Origin: Brumimicrobium mesophilum
Lineage (GTDB): Bacteria; Bacteroidota; Bacteroidia; Flavobacteriales_D; Crocinitomicaceae
NCBI RefSeq assembly: GCF_003025005.1
Contig: NZ_PVSS01000004.1
Span: 226,729-290,728 of the forward strand
DNA length: 64,000 nt
Direction: 5' to 3'
The translations under genes were made by a program, and so were the position numbers. How positions within the stretch are numbered: the stretch's first letter is position 1; every line of letters begins with the position of its first letter. Shown here in pieces: positions 19,735-30,046 of the stretch. The notes beneath the pieces were generated by a model that worked only from the letters and a program-made list of their open reading frames with translations, did no database searches and was not told the origin of the DNA.

Positions 19735-20130
19735 TAGTTAAAAATGTTTGGTACGCTATTATTTACAATTAAAAACCTTAAATGTTTGATCATATTTCAC
19801 ATAGGAAAGAAGTTAAGATTTCATCCTTAACGACTTGTCTTAATTGAATCCCATTTCAATTATATAAATTGAAAAAATTAAACATAGATGAACATGAACA
19901 TTATCAAAAATTCTTTTACACAATTCAATAGTTTAATCCTTATGGAATGGACTATTAAAATGATTATTAATTCTTGACAAATGTAATAGAAAATTAAACA
20001 GATACTATTACCGTTCAAATAGTGTATTGATTATTTAAATAATAATTAACAGTAAAAAAACAGACCTCATTTACATGTTTCGATTAACGATTAAATAGTT
20101 CAAAACATAATTCCATGAACAATTAATTAA
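19735..20130. other. Non-coding stretch between hemB and the TonB receptor gene
   Basis: About 400 AT-rich bases that must hold the TonB-receptor promoter (both flanking genes are on the minus strand) and the hemB 3' end. I found no clear consensus promoter, hairpin or reading frame. Confidence 0.5.
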
Positions 20131-21102
20131 CTAGCCTTTATAAAGTTGTGCGAAATCTTTAGCGTGATAAGTTAATATAGAATTCGCTCCTGCTCTCCTC
20201 ATGCTTAGAAGCGTTTCTTGCATTGTTGCATCATAATTCAACCATCCATTTTTTGCAGCAGCTTTAACCATTGCATATTCTCCTGAAACATTATAAGCCG
20301 TTATGGGCTGAACGAAATTTTCATTCAAAACATGAATGACATCTAAATAAGAGAGAGCCGGTTTAACCATTAAAAAGTCAGCTCCTTCTTCAACATCCAA
20401 AATTGCTTCAAGAATTGCTTCCTTTTTATTAGCTGGATTCATTTGGTATGTTTTCTTATCACCAGATTTTGGTGTAGAATCCAATGCATCTCTAAACGGT
20501 CCATAAAACGCACTGGCGTATTTAGCACTGTACGCCATGATGCTGGTTTGTGTATAGTTATTATCATCCAAAATTTCGCGAATAGCTGCAATTCTGCCAT
20601 CCATCATATCTGAAGGTCCAATTATATCAAACCCTGCTTGAGCTTGAGCTAAACTCATATTTGCCAATACAGGAAGTGTTTCATCGTTCAAAATAATTCC
20701 ATTTTCCACAATTCCATCATGCCCATCTGTACTATATGGATCTAGCGCCACATCACTCATTAAGCATATTTCTGGAAAACGTTTTTTTATTTCAGTAGCT
20801 ACAATTAGATAGAAATTCTTTTCATCTGAACTGAATTCACCCCTTTTGGTCTTGTATTTTTCTGGAACAACTGGAAAAAGAACAAAATTTTGAATTCCAA
20901 GTCCTACACATTCTTCGATTTCAGAAAGAATAACCTCAGTTCCCCAACGATAAATACCCGGCATTGAAGTAATTTCAGATTTTTCCGAAGGGTTTTCAGC
21001 AACAAATAGAGGGTAAATTAAATGAGATACTGTTAAATTTGTTTCTTCAACCATTCCTCTGATAGCTGCTGATTTTCTGTTTCTTCGTGGACGTTGATAC
21101 AT
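20131..21102 (-). CDS. hemB: Delta-aminolevulinic acid dehydratase (porphobilinogen synthase)
   Basis: Joins two 5-aminolevulinate molecules into porphobilinogen in heme synthesis. The 323-residue length is normal. Schiff-base lysines are in SIMAYSAKYASAFYGPFRDA (about K196) and FLMVKPALSYLD (about K249). The metal loop, which in zinc enzymes carries three cysteines, reads ALDPYSTDGHDGIV with Asp instead of Cys. That points to the Mg/K-dependent type known from Pseudomonas. Monocistronic on the minus strand. Confidence 0.95.
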   Translation of the reverse strand: MYQRPRRNRKSAAIRGMVEETNLTVSHLIYPLFVAENPSEKSEITSMPGIYRWGTEVILSEIEECVGLGIQNFVLFPVVPEKYKTKRGEFSSDEKNFYLIVATEIKKRFPEICLMSDVALDPYSTDGHDGIVENGIILNDETLPVLANMSLAQAQAGFDIIGPSDMMDGRIAAIREILDDNNYTQTSIMAYSAKYASAFYGPFRDALDSTPKSGDKKTYQMNPANKKEAILEAILDVEEGADFLMVKPALSYLDVIHVLNENFVQPITAYNVSGEYAMVKAAAKNGWLNYDATMQETLLSMRRAGANSILTYHAKDFAQLYKG

Positions 21103-21266
21103 TTCTCTACTTATTTTAGCTTAAATAATTTAACGGATTGTAAAGTTACTAGAAAAACAATCTTCTTAAAGGTTTTTTAAGTTAATTTAAAGTCTAGATT
21201 TATTAATATTCAGATTAAATAAATGAATGTAATTAATATGTGTAGAACATAATCGAAATCATTCGT

Positions 21267-21274
21267 TAATTTTG
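21267..21274 (+). promoter_or_regulatory. Probable -7 element of the LtaS-like operon
   Basis: TAATTTTG fits TAnnTTTG. It lies about 70 bases upstream of the first start codon; no clear -33 match. Confidence 0.4.
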
Positions 21275-21344
21275 TGATAATTGTGGCGGCTTGCCTTTCT
21301 TATTTAGTAATTTAGAGTCCTTAAAAAAATAACTTTCGTTTTTA

Positions 21345-23231
21345 ATGAAAAGTAGTGCGTTAATTCTTACAAAGAATATAGAACTGTTCAAACGATTAGG
21401 AATCATCTTGTTGATGATGAGTATTGCACGGTTTATATTTTATTTTACTAATTCAGACTCATTTACCTCTGTTCATGCAACTGACTTTTTAGTTGGGTTA
21501 TGGATGGATTCTATTACAGTTGGAATGTATGCTATTCCATTTTATGTAATTTCTACCCTCCCTTTGCCTTTTTATAAAGAAAAATGGTTTCAGCTAATTC
21601 TTAAAGTTATTTTTCATATTACAAATTCAGTTATTATCGCTTTAAATTTGGTTGATGTTGAATATTTTAAATTCACTGCAAAAAGAAGTACTGCTGATTT
21701 GTTTTCTATGGTTTCTACGGGAAACGATATGAATCAACTCTTTGTAACCTTTTTGATAGATTTTTGGTGGATTATTCTTTTGTTTATTTCCATGATTATT
21801 GTGAGTAATATTCTTTACAACAAGACGATTGGTTATCTAAACAAGAACAGAAATGTTTACATTGATATTTTAAACTTCATTGTTGTAACTGTCTGCTTAT
21901 TTATTGTTGGTAGAGGTGGATTAGCATTTCGACCTGCGGATATGCTTACAGCTTCCCAACTTACTAACCCTGATAAAACAGCCTTGGTGACCAATACACC
22001 ATTATCTATTATTAAAACTATTGGTAAATCGACATTAATTGAACAGGATTTCTTTCCTGAAGGAAGCGACAAAATTTATAATCCTATCCATTATGGAACT
22101 AAAGAACATCAATTACGTGAAAATGTTAATGTGATGATTCTTATCCTTGAGAGTTTTGGAAATGAATGGTTGGGTAAGAAAACTAATACAGAATTCACCC
22201 CTTTTTTAGATTCCCTTTTAGACCAATCTTTATATTTCGATAATGCATTTGCGAATGGAAAAAAATCCATTGAAGCTGTGCCTGCTATTTTCGCAGGTAT
22301 ACCTAGTTTATTGGATAACCCCTATATTTCTTCATCCTACGGAACAAATTCCATCAGCGCACTTCCTTCGTTATTAAAAGAAAAAGGATACACTTCAGCT
22401 TTTTATCATGGCGCAACGAATGGATCCATGAAGTTTGATGTATTCACCGCTCATTTAGGGTTCGATCATTATTTTGGGAGAAAAGAATATGATAATGAAG
22501 AACATGCTGATGCAACATGGGGAATTTTAGATGAATATTTTATGCCATGGACAGCACGGTCAATTTCTAAAGAGCTAAAAGAACCTTTCTTAGCTGGAAT
22601 GTTTTCTTTGTCCTCACATCATCCGTATTTCGTTCCTGAAAAACATGTGGATAACTTACCTGAAGGTAAACATCCTATGGCAAAATCAATTGCCTACGCC
22701 GATATGAGTTTACGTTTATTCTTTGAAGAAGCTAAAAAGCAACCGTGGTATGACAATACTATATTTGTAATTTGTGCAGATCATACACCTGCAGGTGCTT
22801 CCATCAGATATAACAGAAGGATAGGAATGTATCAAATTCCAATCGCATTTTTTGATCCACAAGGAAAAATCAATCCTGGTGTTAATAGTCAATTGTTTAA
22901 CCATATTGATATCCTACCAAGTGTTTTAGATTTAACTGGTTATTCGAAAGATGTTTATACTTTTGGAAATTCATATTTTCATGATGAAAATTATGAACCT
23001 TTTTCAATAAATTATATAGCGAACTCACATATGCTGTTCAAAGATGATTATCTATTGAATTTTGTAGCGGATAAAGCAACAGGACTATATAACTATAAAT
23101 CAGATACATTAATGAAATATGATTCACTTTCTTTTTATCCAGAAATTAAAAAAGACTTAACACAGCAATTAAAAGGAATAATTCAACGATATAATCACGA
23201 TTTGATTAACAATACCATGAAGTTAAAATGA
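21345..23231 (+). CDS. LTA synthase family membrane sulfatase
   Basis: 628 residues: five predicted N-terminal transmembrane helices (about 10-190), then a periplasmic alkaline-phosphatase/sulfatase-fold domain (about 250-560). Metal and catalytic sites fit the LtaS/OpgB group: LILESFGNEW (metal Glu), GKKSIEAVPAIFAGIP (Ser in the place of the catalytic Thr) and CADHTPAG (Asp-His metal pair). Family members transfer phosphoglycerol or phosphoethanolamine from lipids to envelope polymers. In a Gram-negative the acceptor is not lipoteichoic acid, so glycan or lipid decoration is more likely. It overlaps the following lipid kinase gene by four bases. Confidence 0.87.
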   Translation: MKSSALILTKNIELFKRLGIILLMMSIARFIFYFTNSDSFTSVHATDFLVGLWMDSITVGMYAIPFYVISTLPLPFYKEKWFQLILKVIFHITNSVIIALNLVDVEYFKFTAKRSTADLFSMVSTGNDMNQLFVTFLIDFWWIILLFISMIIVSNILYNKTIGYLNKNRNVYIDILNFIVVTVCLFIVGRGGLAFRPADMLTASQLTNPDKTALVTNTPLSIIKTIGKSTLIEQDFFPEGSDKIYNPIHYGTKEHQLRENVNVMILILESFGNEWLGKKTNTEFTPFLDSLLDQSLYFDNAFANGKKSIEAVPAIFAGIPSLLDNPYISSSYGTNSISALPSLLKEKGYTSAFYHGATNGSMKFDVFTAHLGFDHYFGRKEYDNEEHADATWGILDEYFMPWTARSISKELKEPFLAGMFSLSSHHPYFVPEKHVDNLPEGKHPMAKSIAYADMSLRLFFEEAKKQPWYDNTIFVICADHTPAGASIRYNRRIGMYQIPIAFFDPQGKINPGVNSQLFNHIDILPSVLDLTGYSKDVYTFGNSYFHDENYEPFSINYIANSHMLFKDDYLLNFVADKATGLYNYKSDTLMKYDSLSFYPEIKKDLTQQLKGIIQRYNHDLINNTMKLK

Positions 23232-24094
23232 AAAAAAGTATTCGCTTTATAATAAATCCTATTTCTGGAATTGGTAAGAAAAACATCTTGCCTGGATTGA
23301 TTCAAAAATATTTGGATCACACTGCATTTACTTATGATATTATAATGTCTGAGCACAGGGGGCATGCACGACAATTAAGCAAAAATGCTGCGGATGAAGG
23401 AATTGATATTGTTTGTGTTGCTGGAGGAGATGGTTCTGTTAATGAAGTAGGTACAGCTTTAATTGATACTAAAACAGCCTTAGCTATTCTACCAACTGGT
23501 TCAGGAAATGGAATTGCTCGACATTTAGGTATGTCCTTAAAATTGAAAAAAGTAATAAAAAGAATTAATAAGTTTGAACTTGACACCATAGATACGATTA
23601 CTTTAAACAGTAGAAAAGCAATTGGAGTTTCAGGTTTCGGATTTGATGCTTTGATCGCTAAAAGATTTGATGATTATCATACAAGAGGTTTTTTTAGCTA
23701 TATAAAATTAGTTCTAAAAGAGTTTAGACATTACCAAGGAATAAGTGTTGTATTGAACGGTAAAACGGAATATTCAAATTTACTTTTTTGTAGTATTGCT
23801 AATACTTCTCAGTTTGGAAATGGATTTTATATTTCCCCAGAGACTGACATAAAAGATGGCCAATTTGAGATTGTTTTTGTTAAATTGCCTCCTATTATCG
23901 GATTTGTGGGGTTACTATTCGCCTCAGTAAGAGGAACCGTGCACAAATCAAAGTATGTGACTTTAATCAAAACGAGTGAAGCCAAAATAGAGGTTAAACA
24001 AAGTGTTGCTCACATTGACGGAGAACCTATTGATTTTAAAGATTTATCAATCAATTTAAATTGTAATCCCTCATCTTTATCAGTGGTACTATGA
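23228..24094 (+). CDS. Diacylglycerol/lipid kinase family protein (DgkB/YegS-like)
   Basis: 288-residue soluble lipid kinase of the DAGK catalytic family. Motifs: INPISGIGKKN at the N-terminus, CVAGGDGSVNEVG (about 58-70, the GGDGTxNEV nucleotide motif) and LPTGSGNGIARHLG (about 85-98). The C-terminal DG repeat reads HIDGEPIDF. It phosphorylates diacylglycerol or a similar lipid. The ATGA overlaps on both sides (with the LtaS-like gene and with ung) indicate translational coupling. In Firmicutes DgkB recycles the diacylglycerol released by LtaS, so the pairing here is meaningful. Confidence 0.9.
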   Translation: MKKSIRFIINPISGIGKKNILPGLIQKYLDHTAFTYDIIMSEHRGHARQLSKNAADEGIDIVCVAGGDGSVNEVGTALIDTKTALAILPTGSGNGIARHLGMSLKLKKVIKRINKFELDTIDTITLNSRKAIGVSGFGFDALIAKRFDDYHTRGFFSYIKLVLKEFRHYQGISVVLNGKTEYSNLLFCSIANTSQFGNGFYISPETDIKDGQFEIVFVKLPPIIGFVGLLFASVRGTVHKSKYVTLIKTSEAKIEVKQSVAHIDGEPIDFKDLSINLNCNPSSLSVVL

Positions 24095-24756
24095 TAGAAA
24101 AACTGCATTCTGCATGGAAAAGTATTCTCAAGGAAGAAATCTCAAAACCTTATTTTAAGGAATTAGAGAAGTCAATTAAAGATGAATATAAATTGAATAC
24201 TTGTTTTCCCAAAGAAGAAAACATCTTCGCTGCATTTAATTTTACTTCATTTGAAGATTTGAAAGTTGTAATCATCGGTCAAGATCCATATCACGGAATG
24301 GGTCAGGCCAACGGTTTATGTTTTTCTGTAAATCCAGACATTGCACCTCCTCCATCACTAATAAATATATTTAAAGAATTGAATCAAGATTTAAATATTC
24401 CAATTCCGAATAATGGAGATTTATCCAGATGGGCAAAACAAGGAGTACTGTTATTAAATGCAACATTAACAGTTCGTGCGCATGAAGCTGGCTCACATCA
24501 AAAATTAGGTTGGGAAACATTTACCGATGAAGTAATCCAAACAATTTCAAAAGAGAAAGAGAACGTGATTTTTTTACTGTGGGGAGGTTTTGCTAAAAAG
24601 AAAGCCAAACTTATTGACGCTAAAAACCATGAAGTATTAATGAGCGGACACCCTTCTCCATTGAGTGCTAATAGAGGTTACTGGTTTGGAAACAAACATT
24701 TCAGTCAAGTGAATGAAATCCTTGTCAAACAGGGAAAAGAAAAGATTAAGTGGTAA
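24091..24756 (+). CDS. ung: Uracil-DNA glycosylase, family 1
   Basis: Removes uracil from DNA for base-excision repair. 221 residues with all the family-1 motifs: GQDPYHGMGQANGLCFSV (catalytic Asp and water-activating loop), the LLLNATLTVRAHEAGSH segment and HPSPLSANRGYW (the Leu-intercalation/His loop). It starts inside the last codons of the lipid kinase gene with a four-base overlap. It has no functional link to the lipid genes; coupling is probably accidental operon structure. The N-terminus is complete. Confidence 0.96.
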   Translation: MIEKLHSAWKSILKEEISKPYFKELEKSIKDEYKLNTCFPKEENIFAAFNFTSFEDLKVVIIGQDPYHGMGQANGLCFSVNPDIAPPPSLINIFKELNQDLNIPIPNNGDLSRWAKQGVLLLNATLTVRAHEAGSHQKLGWETFTDEVIQTISKEKENVIFLLWGGFAKKKAKLIDAKNHEVLMSGHPSPLSANRGYWFGNKHFSQVNEILVKQGKEKIKW

Positions 24757-24927
24757 TTTAACTTGGGAATTAAATGATTATCCACCTCTTTATCAGGTAA
24801 AAATCTAAATGTTAGAAATATAAAGACAACAATATTAGTAAAAATTCGAGTCCAAATTGAAGATGCTTTTTTTTTCGGATTGGGCCACGCGCCCACTCTA
24901 TCTCTCCCTCTCTCTTATTTTCAATAC

Positions 24928-25623
24928 CTAACTCATTCTTCCATTCTCCACAAAACTATAATATCCTGTATCTGCCACAATAAGGTGATCCAATATGGGT
25001 AAGTCAATTAATTTGCCAAACTCTGCCAACCTTTTTGTTAATTCTAGATCTTGACTGCTTGGAATTAAGCGACCTGATGGATGATTATGCACCAAAACAC
25101 ATGAAGAAGCTTTCATATCGATAAGTTCTTTAAAAATCAATTTCCCATCTGCCAATGTACCCGATCTACCACCTTTTGATATAAGCTTCTTTCCTATTAA
25201 TCTGTTGCTTCGGGATAATCCTATTATTTTAAATATTTCATGATCTAAATCCTGGAAATCGGGTTTTATTAAATCATAAATATCTTTTGCTTCATTTATT
25301 TTTTTATCCAATGGAATATCCGCAACTGCCCTGCGCCTTCCCAATTCCATTACTGCAATTATGCTCAAAGCTTTGGCGTCTCCAACACCTGAGAATTTCA
25401 TCAAATCAACTTGACTCATTGTTCCTAGTTTATAGAGGCAATCTTTATTTTCAGTTAAAATTTCTTTAGCTAGTTCTACAGCGGATTTTTTCCGAGTTCC
25501 AGAACCCAGAACAATCGCTAATAATTCAGCATTTGTTAGTTGCGCTCTCCCCATGTTTTGAAGTTTCTCTCTAGGCCTGTCTTCTTCTGCCCAAGACTTG
25601 ATTGTGGTGTTATTTACATACAT
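24928..25623 (-). CDS. radC: RadC/JAB-domain protein
   Basis: 231 residues with an N-terminal HhH-like region (about 10-85, KPREKLQNMG equivalent DRPREKLQNMGRA and GVGDAKALSI). A JAB/MPN metalloprotease-fold domain follows (about 100-231), whose zinc signature is HNHPSG plus a following S..D (SSQDLELT). The historic name RadC implies DNA repair, but the original phenotype was later assigned to another gene, so the role remains open. It is convergent with ung; the 170 bases between hold a short pyrimidine-rich tract (about 24890-24920) and no clear terminator. Confidence 0.9.
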   Translation of the reverse strand: MYVNNTTIKSWAEEDRPREKLQNMGRAQLTNAELLAIVLGSGTRKKSAVELAKEILTENKDCLYKLGTMSQVDLMKFSGVGDAKALSIIAVMELGRRRAVADIPLDKKINEAKDIYDLIKPDFQDLDHEIFKIIGLSRSNRLIGKKLISKGGRSGTLADGKLIFKELIDMKASSCVLVHNHPSGRLIPSSQDLELTKRLAEFGKLIDLPILDHLIVADTGYYSFVENGRMS

Positions 25624-25792
25624 AATATTTGATTTAGGTTATATTAAGATAGTGAAATAGTTGATATGTACAAAGGCAGTTGAGTTCTTTTTTGTTGTAA
25701 ACATACCTAATTTGAAAAACATTATACAAAAAAATGCTGCCCCATAATGGAACAGCATTTTAAATATACAACTAAAGATTTAAACTAGAATT

Positions 25793-28060
25793 TTAAGCGT
25801 TGGCCTTTCTTCTGATCAAGTTCAATGCTGAACCTGCTTTAAACCATTCAATTTGAGGTGCATTATAAGTATGATTCAATTTGATTTCATCTTTTGAACC
25901 ATCTTTGTGCGCTAACTCAAGTGTGATTTGCTTGTCTGGTGCAAATTGATCTAAATCCAAGAAGTTAAATGTATCATCCTCTTTTACTTTATCGTAATCA
26001 CTTTCAGTTGCAAAAGTGAATCCTAACATTCCTTGTTTTTTCAAGTTAGTTTCGTGGATACGTGCAAAAGATTTAACAATAACCGCCATTACACCTAAAT
26101 GACGTGGCTCCATTGCTGCATGTTCACGAGATGAACCTTCACCGTAGTTATGGTCACCCACAACGATTGATGGAATTCCAGCTGCTTTATATGCACGAGC
26201 AGTTGCAGGAACTTCTCCTTTTTCTCCTGTCAATTGATTAACCACTTCATTTGTTGCTTTACCAAATGCGTTAACAGCTCCAATTAAACAGTTGTTTGAA
26301 ATGTTATCCAAGTGCCCTCGGTAACGTAACCATGGTCCAGCCATAGAAATATGGTCAGTTGTACATTTACCAAACGCCTTAATTAACAATTTCATCCCTG
26401 TGATGTTTTCACCATTCCAAGGCTCGAAAGGAGTCAATATTTGTAAACGATCAGAATCATCTTTTACAACTACGTTTATTCCACTTCCATCTTCAGCAGG
26501 TTCTTGGTAACCGTTATCTTCTACATCAAATCCTTTTTCTGGTAATTCAGTTCCAGTTGGTGGATCTAATTTAATTTCTTCACCATCTGCGTTTGTTAAT
26601 GTATCTGTTAAAGGATTGAAGTCTAAACGACCAGCAATTGCCATTGCAGCAACTAATTCTGGAGATGTTACGAAAGCGTGTGTATTTGGGTTTCCATCCG
26701 CACGCTTAGAGAAATTTCTATTAAATGAATGAATAATAGTATTTTTTTCTTCTTTATCAGCTCCTGCTCTATCCCATTGTCCAATACAAGGTCCACAAGC
26801 GTTCGTGAAAATCGTTGCATCCAAATCTTCGAATACACCCAATAATCCGTCACGTTCTGCAGTAAATCTAACTTGTTCAGATCCTGGATTAATTCCAAAG
26901 TCAGAAACAGTTTTTAATTTTTTATCTACGGCTTGCTTTGCAATTGAAGCAGCACGAGTTAAATCTTCATAAGAAGAGTTTGTACATGATCCTATCAATC
27001 CCCATTCAATATCTAATGGCCAATCATTTGCTTTAGCAACTTCACCTAACTTATCGATAGGAGTTGCTAAATCTGGAGTAAATGGTCCATTTACATGTGG
27101 CATCAATTCACTCAAGTTAATTTCAATTACTTGGTCGAAATATTTTTCTGGTTCAGCATAAACTTCTGGATCACCTGTTAAATGGTCGGCAACTTTATCT
27201 GCTAATTCAACAACATCTGATCTGTCTGTTGCATTTAAGTAACGACGCATAGAATCATCGTAACCAAAAGTTGAAGTTGTTGCTCCAATTTCAGCTCCCA
27301 TGTTACAAATTGTTCCTTTTCCTGTTGCTGAAAGAGATTTTGCACCTTCACCGAAGTATTCAACGATACATCCTGTTCCACCTTTCACAGTTAGAATTCC
27401 AGCCACCTTTAGAATAACATCCTTAGAAGCTGTCCAACCACTTAGTTCACCTGTTAATTTAACTCCAATTAATTTAGGAAATTTCAATTCCCATGCCATT
27501 CCTGCCATAACGTCAACAGCATCTGCTCCACCAACACCGATTGCTACCATTCCTAAACCACCTGCATTTACAGTGTGTGAATCTGTACCAATCATCATTC
27601 CACCAGGGAATGCATAGTTTTCTAATACTACTTGGTGAATAATACCAGCTCCTGGTTTCCAAAATCCAATTCCATATTTATTACAAACAGAACTTAGGAA
27701 GTTAAAAACCTCATTGTTTTTATTTAAACTTTCTTGTAAATCTTTGTCTGCACCTAATCTTGCTTGAATAAGGTGATCAGCATGAGCTGTTGAAGGAACT
27801 GCTACTTTTGTTTTTCCAGCTTGCATGAATTGCAACAAAGCCATTTGAGCTGTTGCGTCTTGCATTGCAACTCTATCAGGAGCAAAATCAACATACGATC
27901 CACCACGTACAAATTCTGTGTCTGCTTTACCATCCCAAAGGTGAGTGTAAAGTATTTTCTCCGACAATGTCAAAGGTTTGTTTACTATTTTTCTTGCTGC
28001 AGCGATGCGTTCAGGGTAACGATCGTAAACAGCTTTTATCATATCAATGTCAAAAGCCAT
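25793..28060 (-). CDS. acn: Aconitate hydratase (mitochondrial-type)
   Basis: Isomerises citrate to isocitrate in the TCA cycle through a 4Fe-4S cluster. 755 residues, the size and arrangement of the mitochondrial-type (AcnA superfamily) enzyme. The cluster cysteines are in [10 protein letters not shown] (about 355) and [10 protein letters not shown] (about 420-429). Active-site stretches include [13 protein letters not shown] and, in the swivel domain, [17 protein letters not shown]. Full length, single gene. Confidence 0.95.
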   Translation of the reverse strand: MAFDIDMIKAVYDRYPERIAAARKIVNKPLTLSEKILYTHLWDGKADTEFVRGGSYVDFAPDRVAMQDATAQMALLQFMQAGKTKVAVPSTAHADHLIQARLGADKDLQESLNKNNEVFNFLSSVCNKYGIGFWKPGAGIIHQVVLENYAFPGGMMIGTDSHTVNAGGLGMVAIGVGGADAVDVMAGMAWELKFPKLIGVKLTGELSGWTASKDVILKVAGILTVKGGTGCIVEYFGEGAKSLSATGKGTICNMGAEIGATTSTFGYDDSMRRYLNATDRSDVVELADKVADHLTGDPEVYAEPEKYFDQVIEINLSELMPHVNGPFTPDLATPIDKLGEVAKANDWPLDIEWGLIGSCTNSSYEDLTRAASIAKQAVDKKLKTVSDFGINPGSEQVRFTAERDGLLGVFEDLDATIFTNACGPCIGQWDRAGADKEEKNTIIHSFNRNFSKRADGNPNTHAFVTSPELVAAMAIAGRLDFNPLTDTLTNADGEEIKLDPPTGTELPEKGFDVEDNGYQEPAEDGSGINVVVKDDSDRLQILTPFEPWNGENITGMKLLIKAFGKCTTDHISMAGPWLRYRGHLDNISNNCLIGAVNAFGKATNEVVNQLTGEKGEVPATARAYKAAGIPSIVVGDHNYGEGSSREHAAMEPRHLGVMAVIVKSFARIHETNLKKQGMLGFTFATESDYDKVKEDDTFNFLDLDQFAPDKQITLELAHKDGSKDEIKLNHTYNAPQIEWFKAGSALNLIRRKANA

Positions 28061-28157
28061 GTTTAATTATTTTGTGTTAAATATTAATTTTTCTAAGCAT
28101 TGCGAATATAACAATTAAAGGCTTTACTAGCAAGCTGTGTAGTGCACTTTTTATAAA

Positions 28158-28925
28158 TTATGTTTTAGCACTACTTGAGATATTCTTTACATAAATATGT
28201 TTCGAACGACTATTAGGTGCTTGACGCTCTTCAATCTTCACTGTTCCTATGGAATCCATTAGTGGAGTTAGCTTATAAAAACCAAAGTTACGAGGATCAA
28301 AATTCGGTTGTTTTTTGTTGATTAATGAACCTACATCTCCCAAAAATGCCCATCCATCATCATCCGCGCAATCATAAATTGTTTGGCGAATTAAGCGTGT
28401 CACTTCTGGCGTTAAATTTTGTACAGTTTTTTTTGTTTTTGCCTTTACCTTGCCTTTACCTTTCTTGTCATCCTTATCTTCAACTTCATCTGCCTTTAGA
28501 ATTTCTAAATAGATAAACTTATCACAAGCAACGATAAAGGGTTCTGGTGTTTTCTTTTCACCTATTCCTATTACATATTGACTTGATTCTCTTAACCTTG
28601 TTGCTAATCTTGTGAAATCAGAATCTGAAGACACAATACAAAATCCATCTGTTTTTCCGCCATACAGTATATCCATGGCATCTATTATCATTGCAGAATC
28701 GGTTGCGTTTTTACCCTGAGTATATCCGTATTGTTGAATTGGCTGAATTGCATTCTCTAAAAGAATATTCTTCCATTTTGATAAATGCGGTTTAGTCCAA
28801 TCTCCATAAATTCTTTTAATAGAAGGTGTTCCGTATTTCGCTATTTCTTCCATCATTTCTCTGATGTATCGGCTTGGAACATTATCTCCATCGATGAGAA
28901 CTGCTAAATTTGAGTCTTTATTCAT
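28158..28925 (-). CDS. NYN-domain RNase-like protein with C-terminal OST-HTH/LOTUS domain
   Basis: 255 residues. The N-terminal NYN (PIN-like) domain (about 1-150) keeps the acidic metal-site residues in VLIDGDNVPS, NATDSAMIIDAMDIL and SSDSDFTRLATRL, so ribonuclease activity is likely. A lysine-rich linker (about 155-175) joins an OST-HTH/LOTUS domain (about 178-250, DDGWAFLGDVGSLINKK), an RNA- or G-quadruplex-binding module known from Oskar and limkain. This two-domain form occurs widely in bacteria but its targets are unknown. It lies between acn and a MORN protein on the minus strand, with no obvious partner. Confidence 0.88.
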   Translation of the reverse strand: MNKDSNLAVLIDGDNVPSRYIREMMEEIAKYGTPSIKRIYGDWTKPHLSKWKNILLENAIQPIQQYGYTQGKNATDSAMIIDAMDILYGGKTDGFCIVSSDSDFTRLATRLRESSQYVIGIGEKKTPEPFIVACDKFIYLEILKADEVEDKDDKKGKGKVKAKTKKTVQNLTPEVTRLIRQTIYDCADDDGWAFLGDVGSLINKKQPNFDPRNFGFYKLTPLMDSIGTVKIEERQAPNSRSKHIYVKNISSSAKT

Positions 28926-28955
28926 TAATTGTAATTTGATTTAAAATGGTTAATC

Positions 28956-30041
28956 TTATTTCCAGAATTGCCATTTTTTCTTTGATTTTGTTGTTGGAAC
29001 AGCATCATCCTCGGTTTTATTCTTGGCTTTATCCGCTCCAAATGTTTCAATTTCGTTACCATATTCATCATAAACATGATTCTCGATAAGTTCATCTTTT
29101 TTATAGTACGCCTCTCTCTTTAATTTATCATCAGGAAAGCGTTCCATAAATTTTCCGTGTTTCATACCTTTTTTATAGGTTTCTAAACTTTGAATGTGTC
29201 CTTGAATATAAAAAGTTTTAAAGGCTCCTTCCTTCACATTGTCTTCCCAACTTTCTGTTCTCAGCAAATTTCCGTCATTGTAATAATACTTCCACTCTCC
29301 TACTTTATTACCCATTTCATAGAGTCTCTCTTGTAGAATGCTTCCTTCAGAGTTGTATTCGATAAATGAACCGTCAAAAACACCGGCTTTATAATGCGCT
29401 TCTATTTTAATCTTCGAATTCGGTCCAAATTCCTTTCTCACACCATCTAATAAACCTTTTTTATAATATTCAATTTTAGTGGTATCGTTTTCATATACAG
29501 CATATTCCACGAATCTTTCAACTCCGTTTAATTGGAATGTATATTTTTCATCGCCTACTTTTCTCTGTTTAAAATAAATTGATTTTCCTTCTTTTTGACC
29601 ATACATGTAATTGATATTCCATGCAACTAATCCACTGGTATCATGAAAATATGTCCAACTTCCATTCTCCTGACCATCAATATGATTTCTAACCACCTGA
29701 GGACAACCCGATTGATAAAAAGTAGAATCTACCCCTTCTGCTTTACCATTTCTAAAATTAATCAGCATCTGTCTCAATCCATTTGGGTAACATGTTTCGC
29801 ATGAGCCGGTGTAAGGTTCACCATTTTCTCTATTGAAAACGTAGTTTGAACCAGGTTCAGATTCCAATTTTTCGTTACAATCAACAATTGCATCTCTGTT
29901 ATCACATTCCCAAACAGCATATTCATCACCTAGCCTATCAACAGATTTGGTAAAACATGGCCCTCTTTTAACCCCATCAAACTGTGCAAATAAGATAGCG
30001 GAAGTAAAAATCAATAAGGAAGTGAATGCGACTTTAATCAT
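28956..30041 (-). CDS. MORN/YwqK-type repeat secreted protein
   Basis: 361 residues with a signal peptide (cleavage near ILFAQ) followed by a cysteine-containing N-terminal part. Eight or so MORN-like repeats of about 23 residues follow (NGKAEGVDSTFYQSG, DGVRKEFGPNS, VGEWKYYYNDG, KEGAFKTFYIQG, KHGKFMERFPDD). Databases often call this family a YwqK antitoxin, but there is no toxin gene here and the protein is exported. More probably it is an envelope protein of unknown role. It starts six bases after the thioesterase stop, so the two are co-transcribed. Confidence 0.8.
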   Translation of the reverse strand: MIKVAFTSLLIFTSAILFAQFDGVKRGPCFTKSVDRLGDEYAVWECDNRDAIVDCNEKLESEPGSNYVFNRENGEPYTGSCETCYPNGLRQMLINFRNGKAEGVDSTFYQSGCPQVVRNHIDGQENGSWTYFHDTSGLVAWNINYMYGQKEGKSIYFKQRKVGDEKYTFQLNGVERFVEYAVYENDTTKIEYYKKGLLDGVRKEFGPNSKIKIEAHYKAGVFDGSFIEYNSEGSILQERLYEMGNKVGEWKYYYNDGNLLRTESWEDNVKEGAFKTFYIQGHIQSLETYKKGMKHGKFMERFPDDKLKREAYYKKDELIENHVYDEYGNEIETFGADKAKNKTEDDAVPTTKSKKKWQFWK

Positions 30042-30046
30042 AATTT

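Noticed and set aside
28956..30041. Toxin-antitoxin system suggested by the YwqK antitoxin family name
   Set aside because: The protein has a signal peptide and MORN repeats and no toxin gene is adjacent; the family name is misleading.
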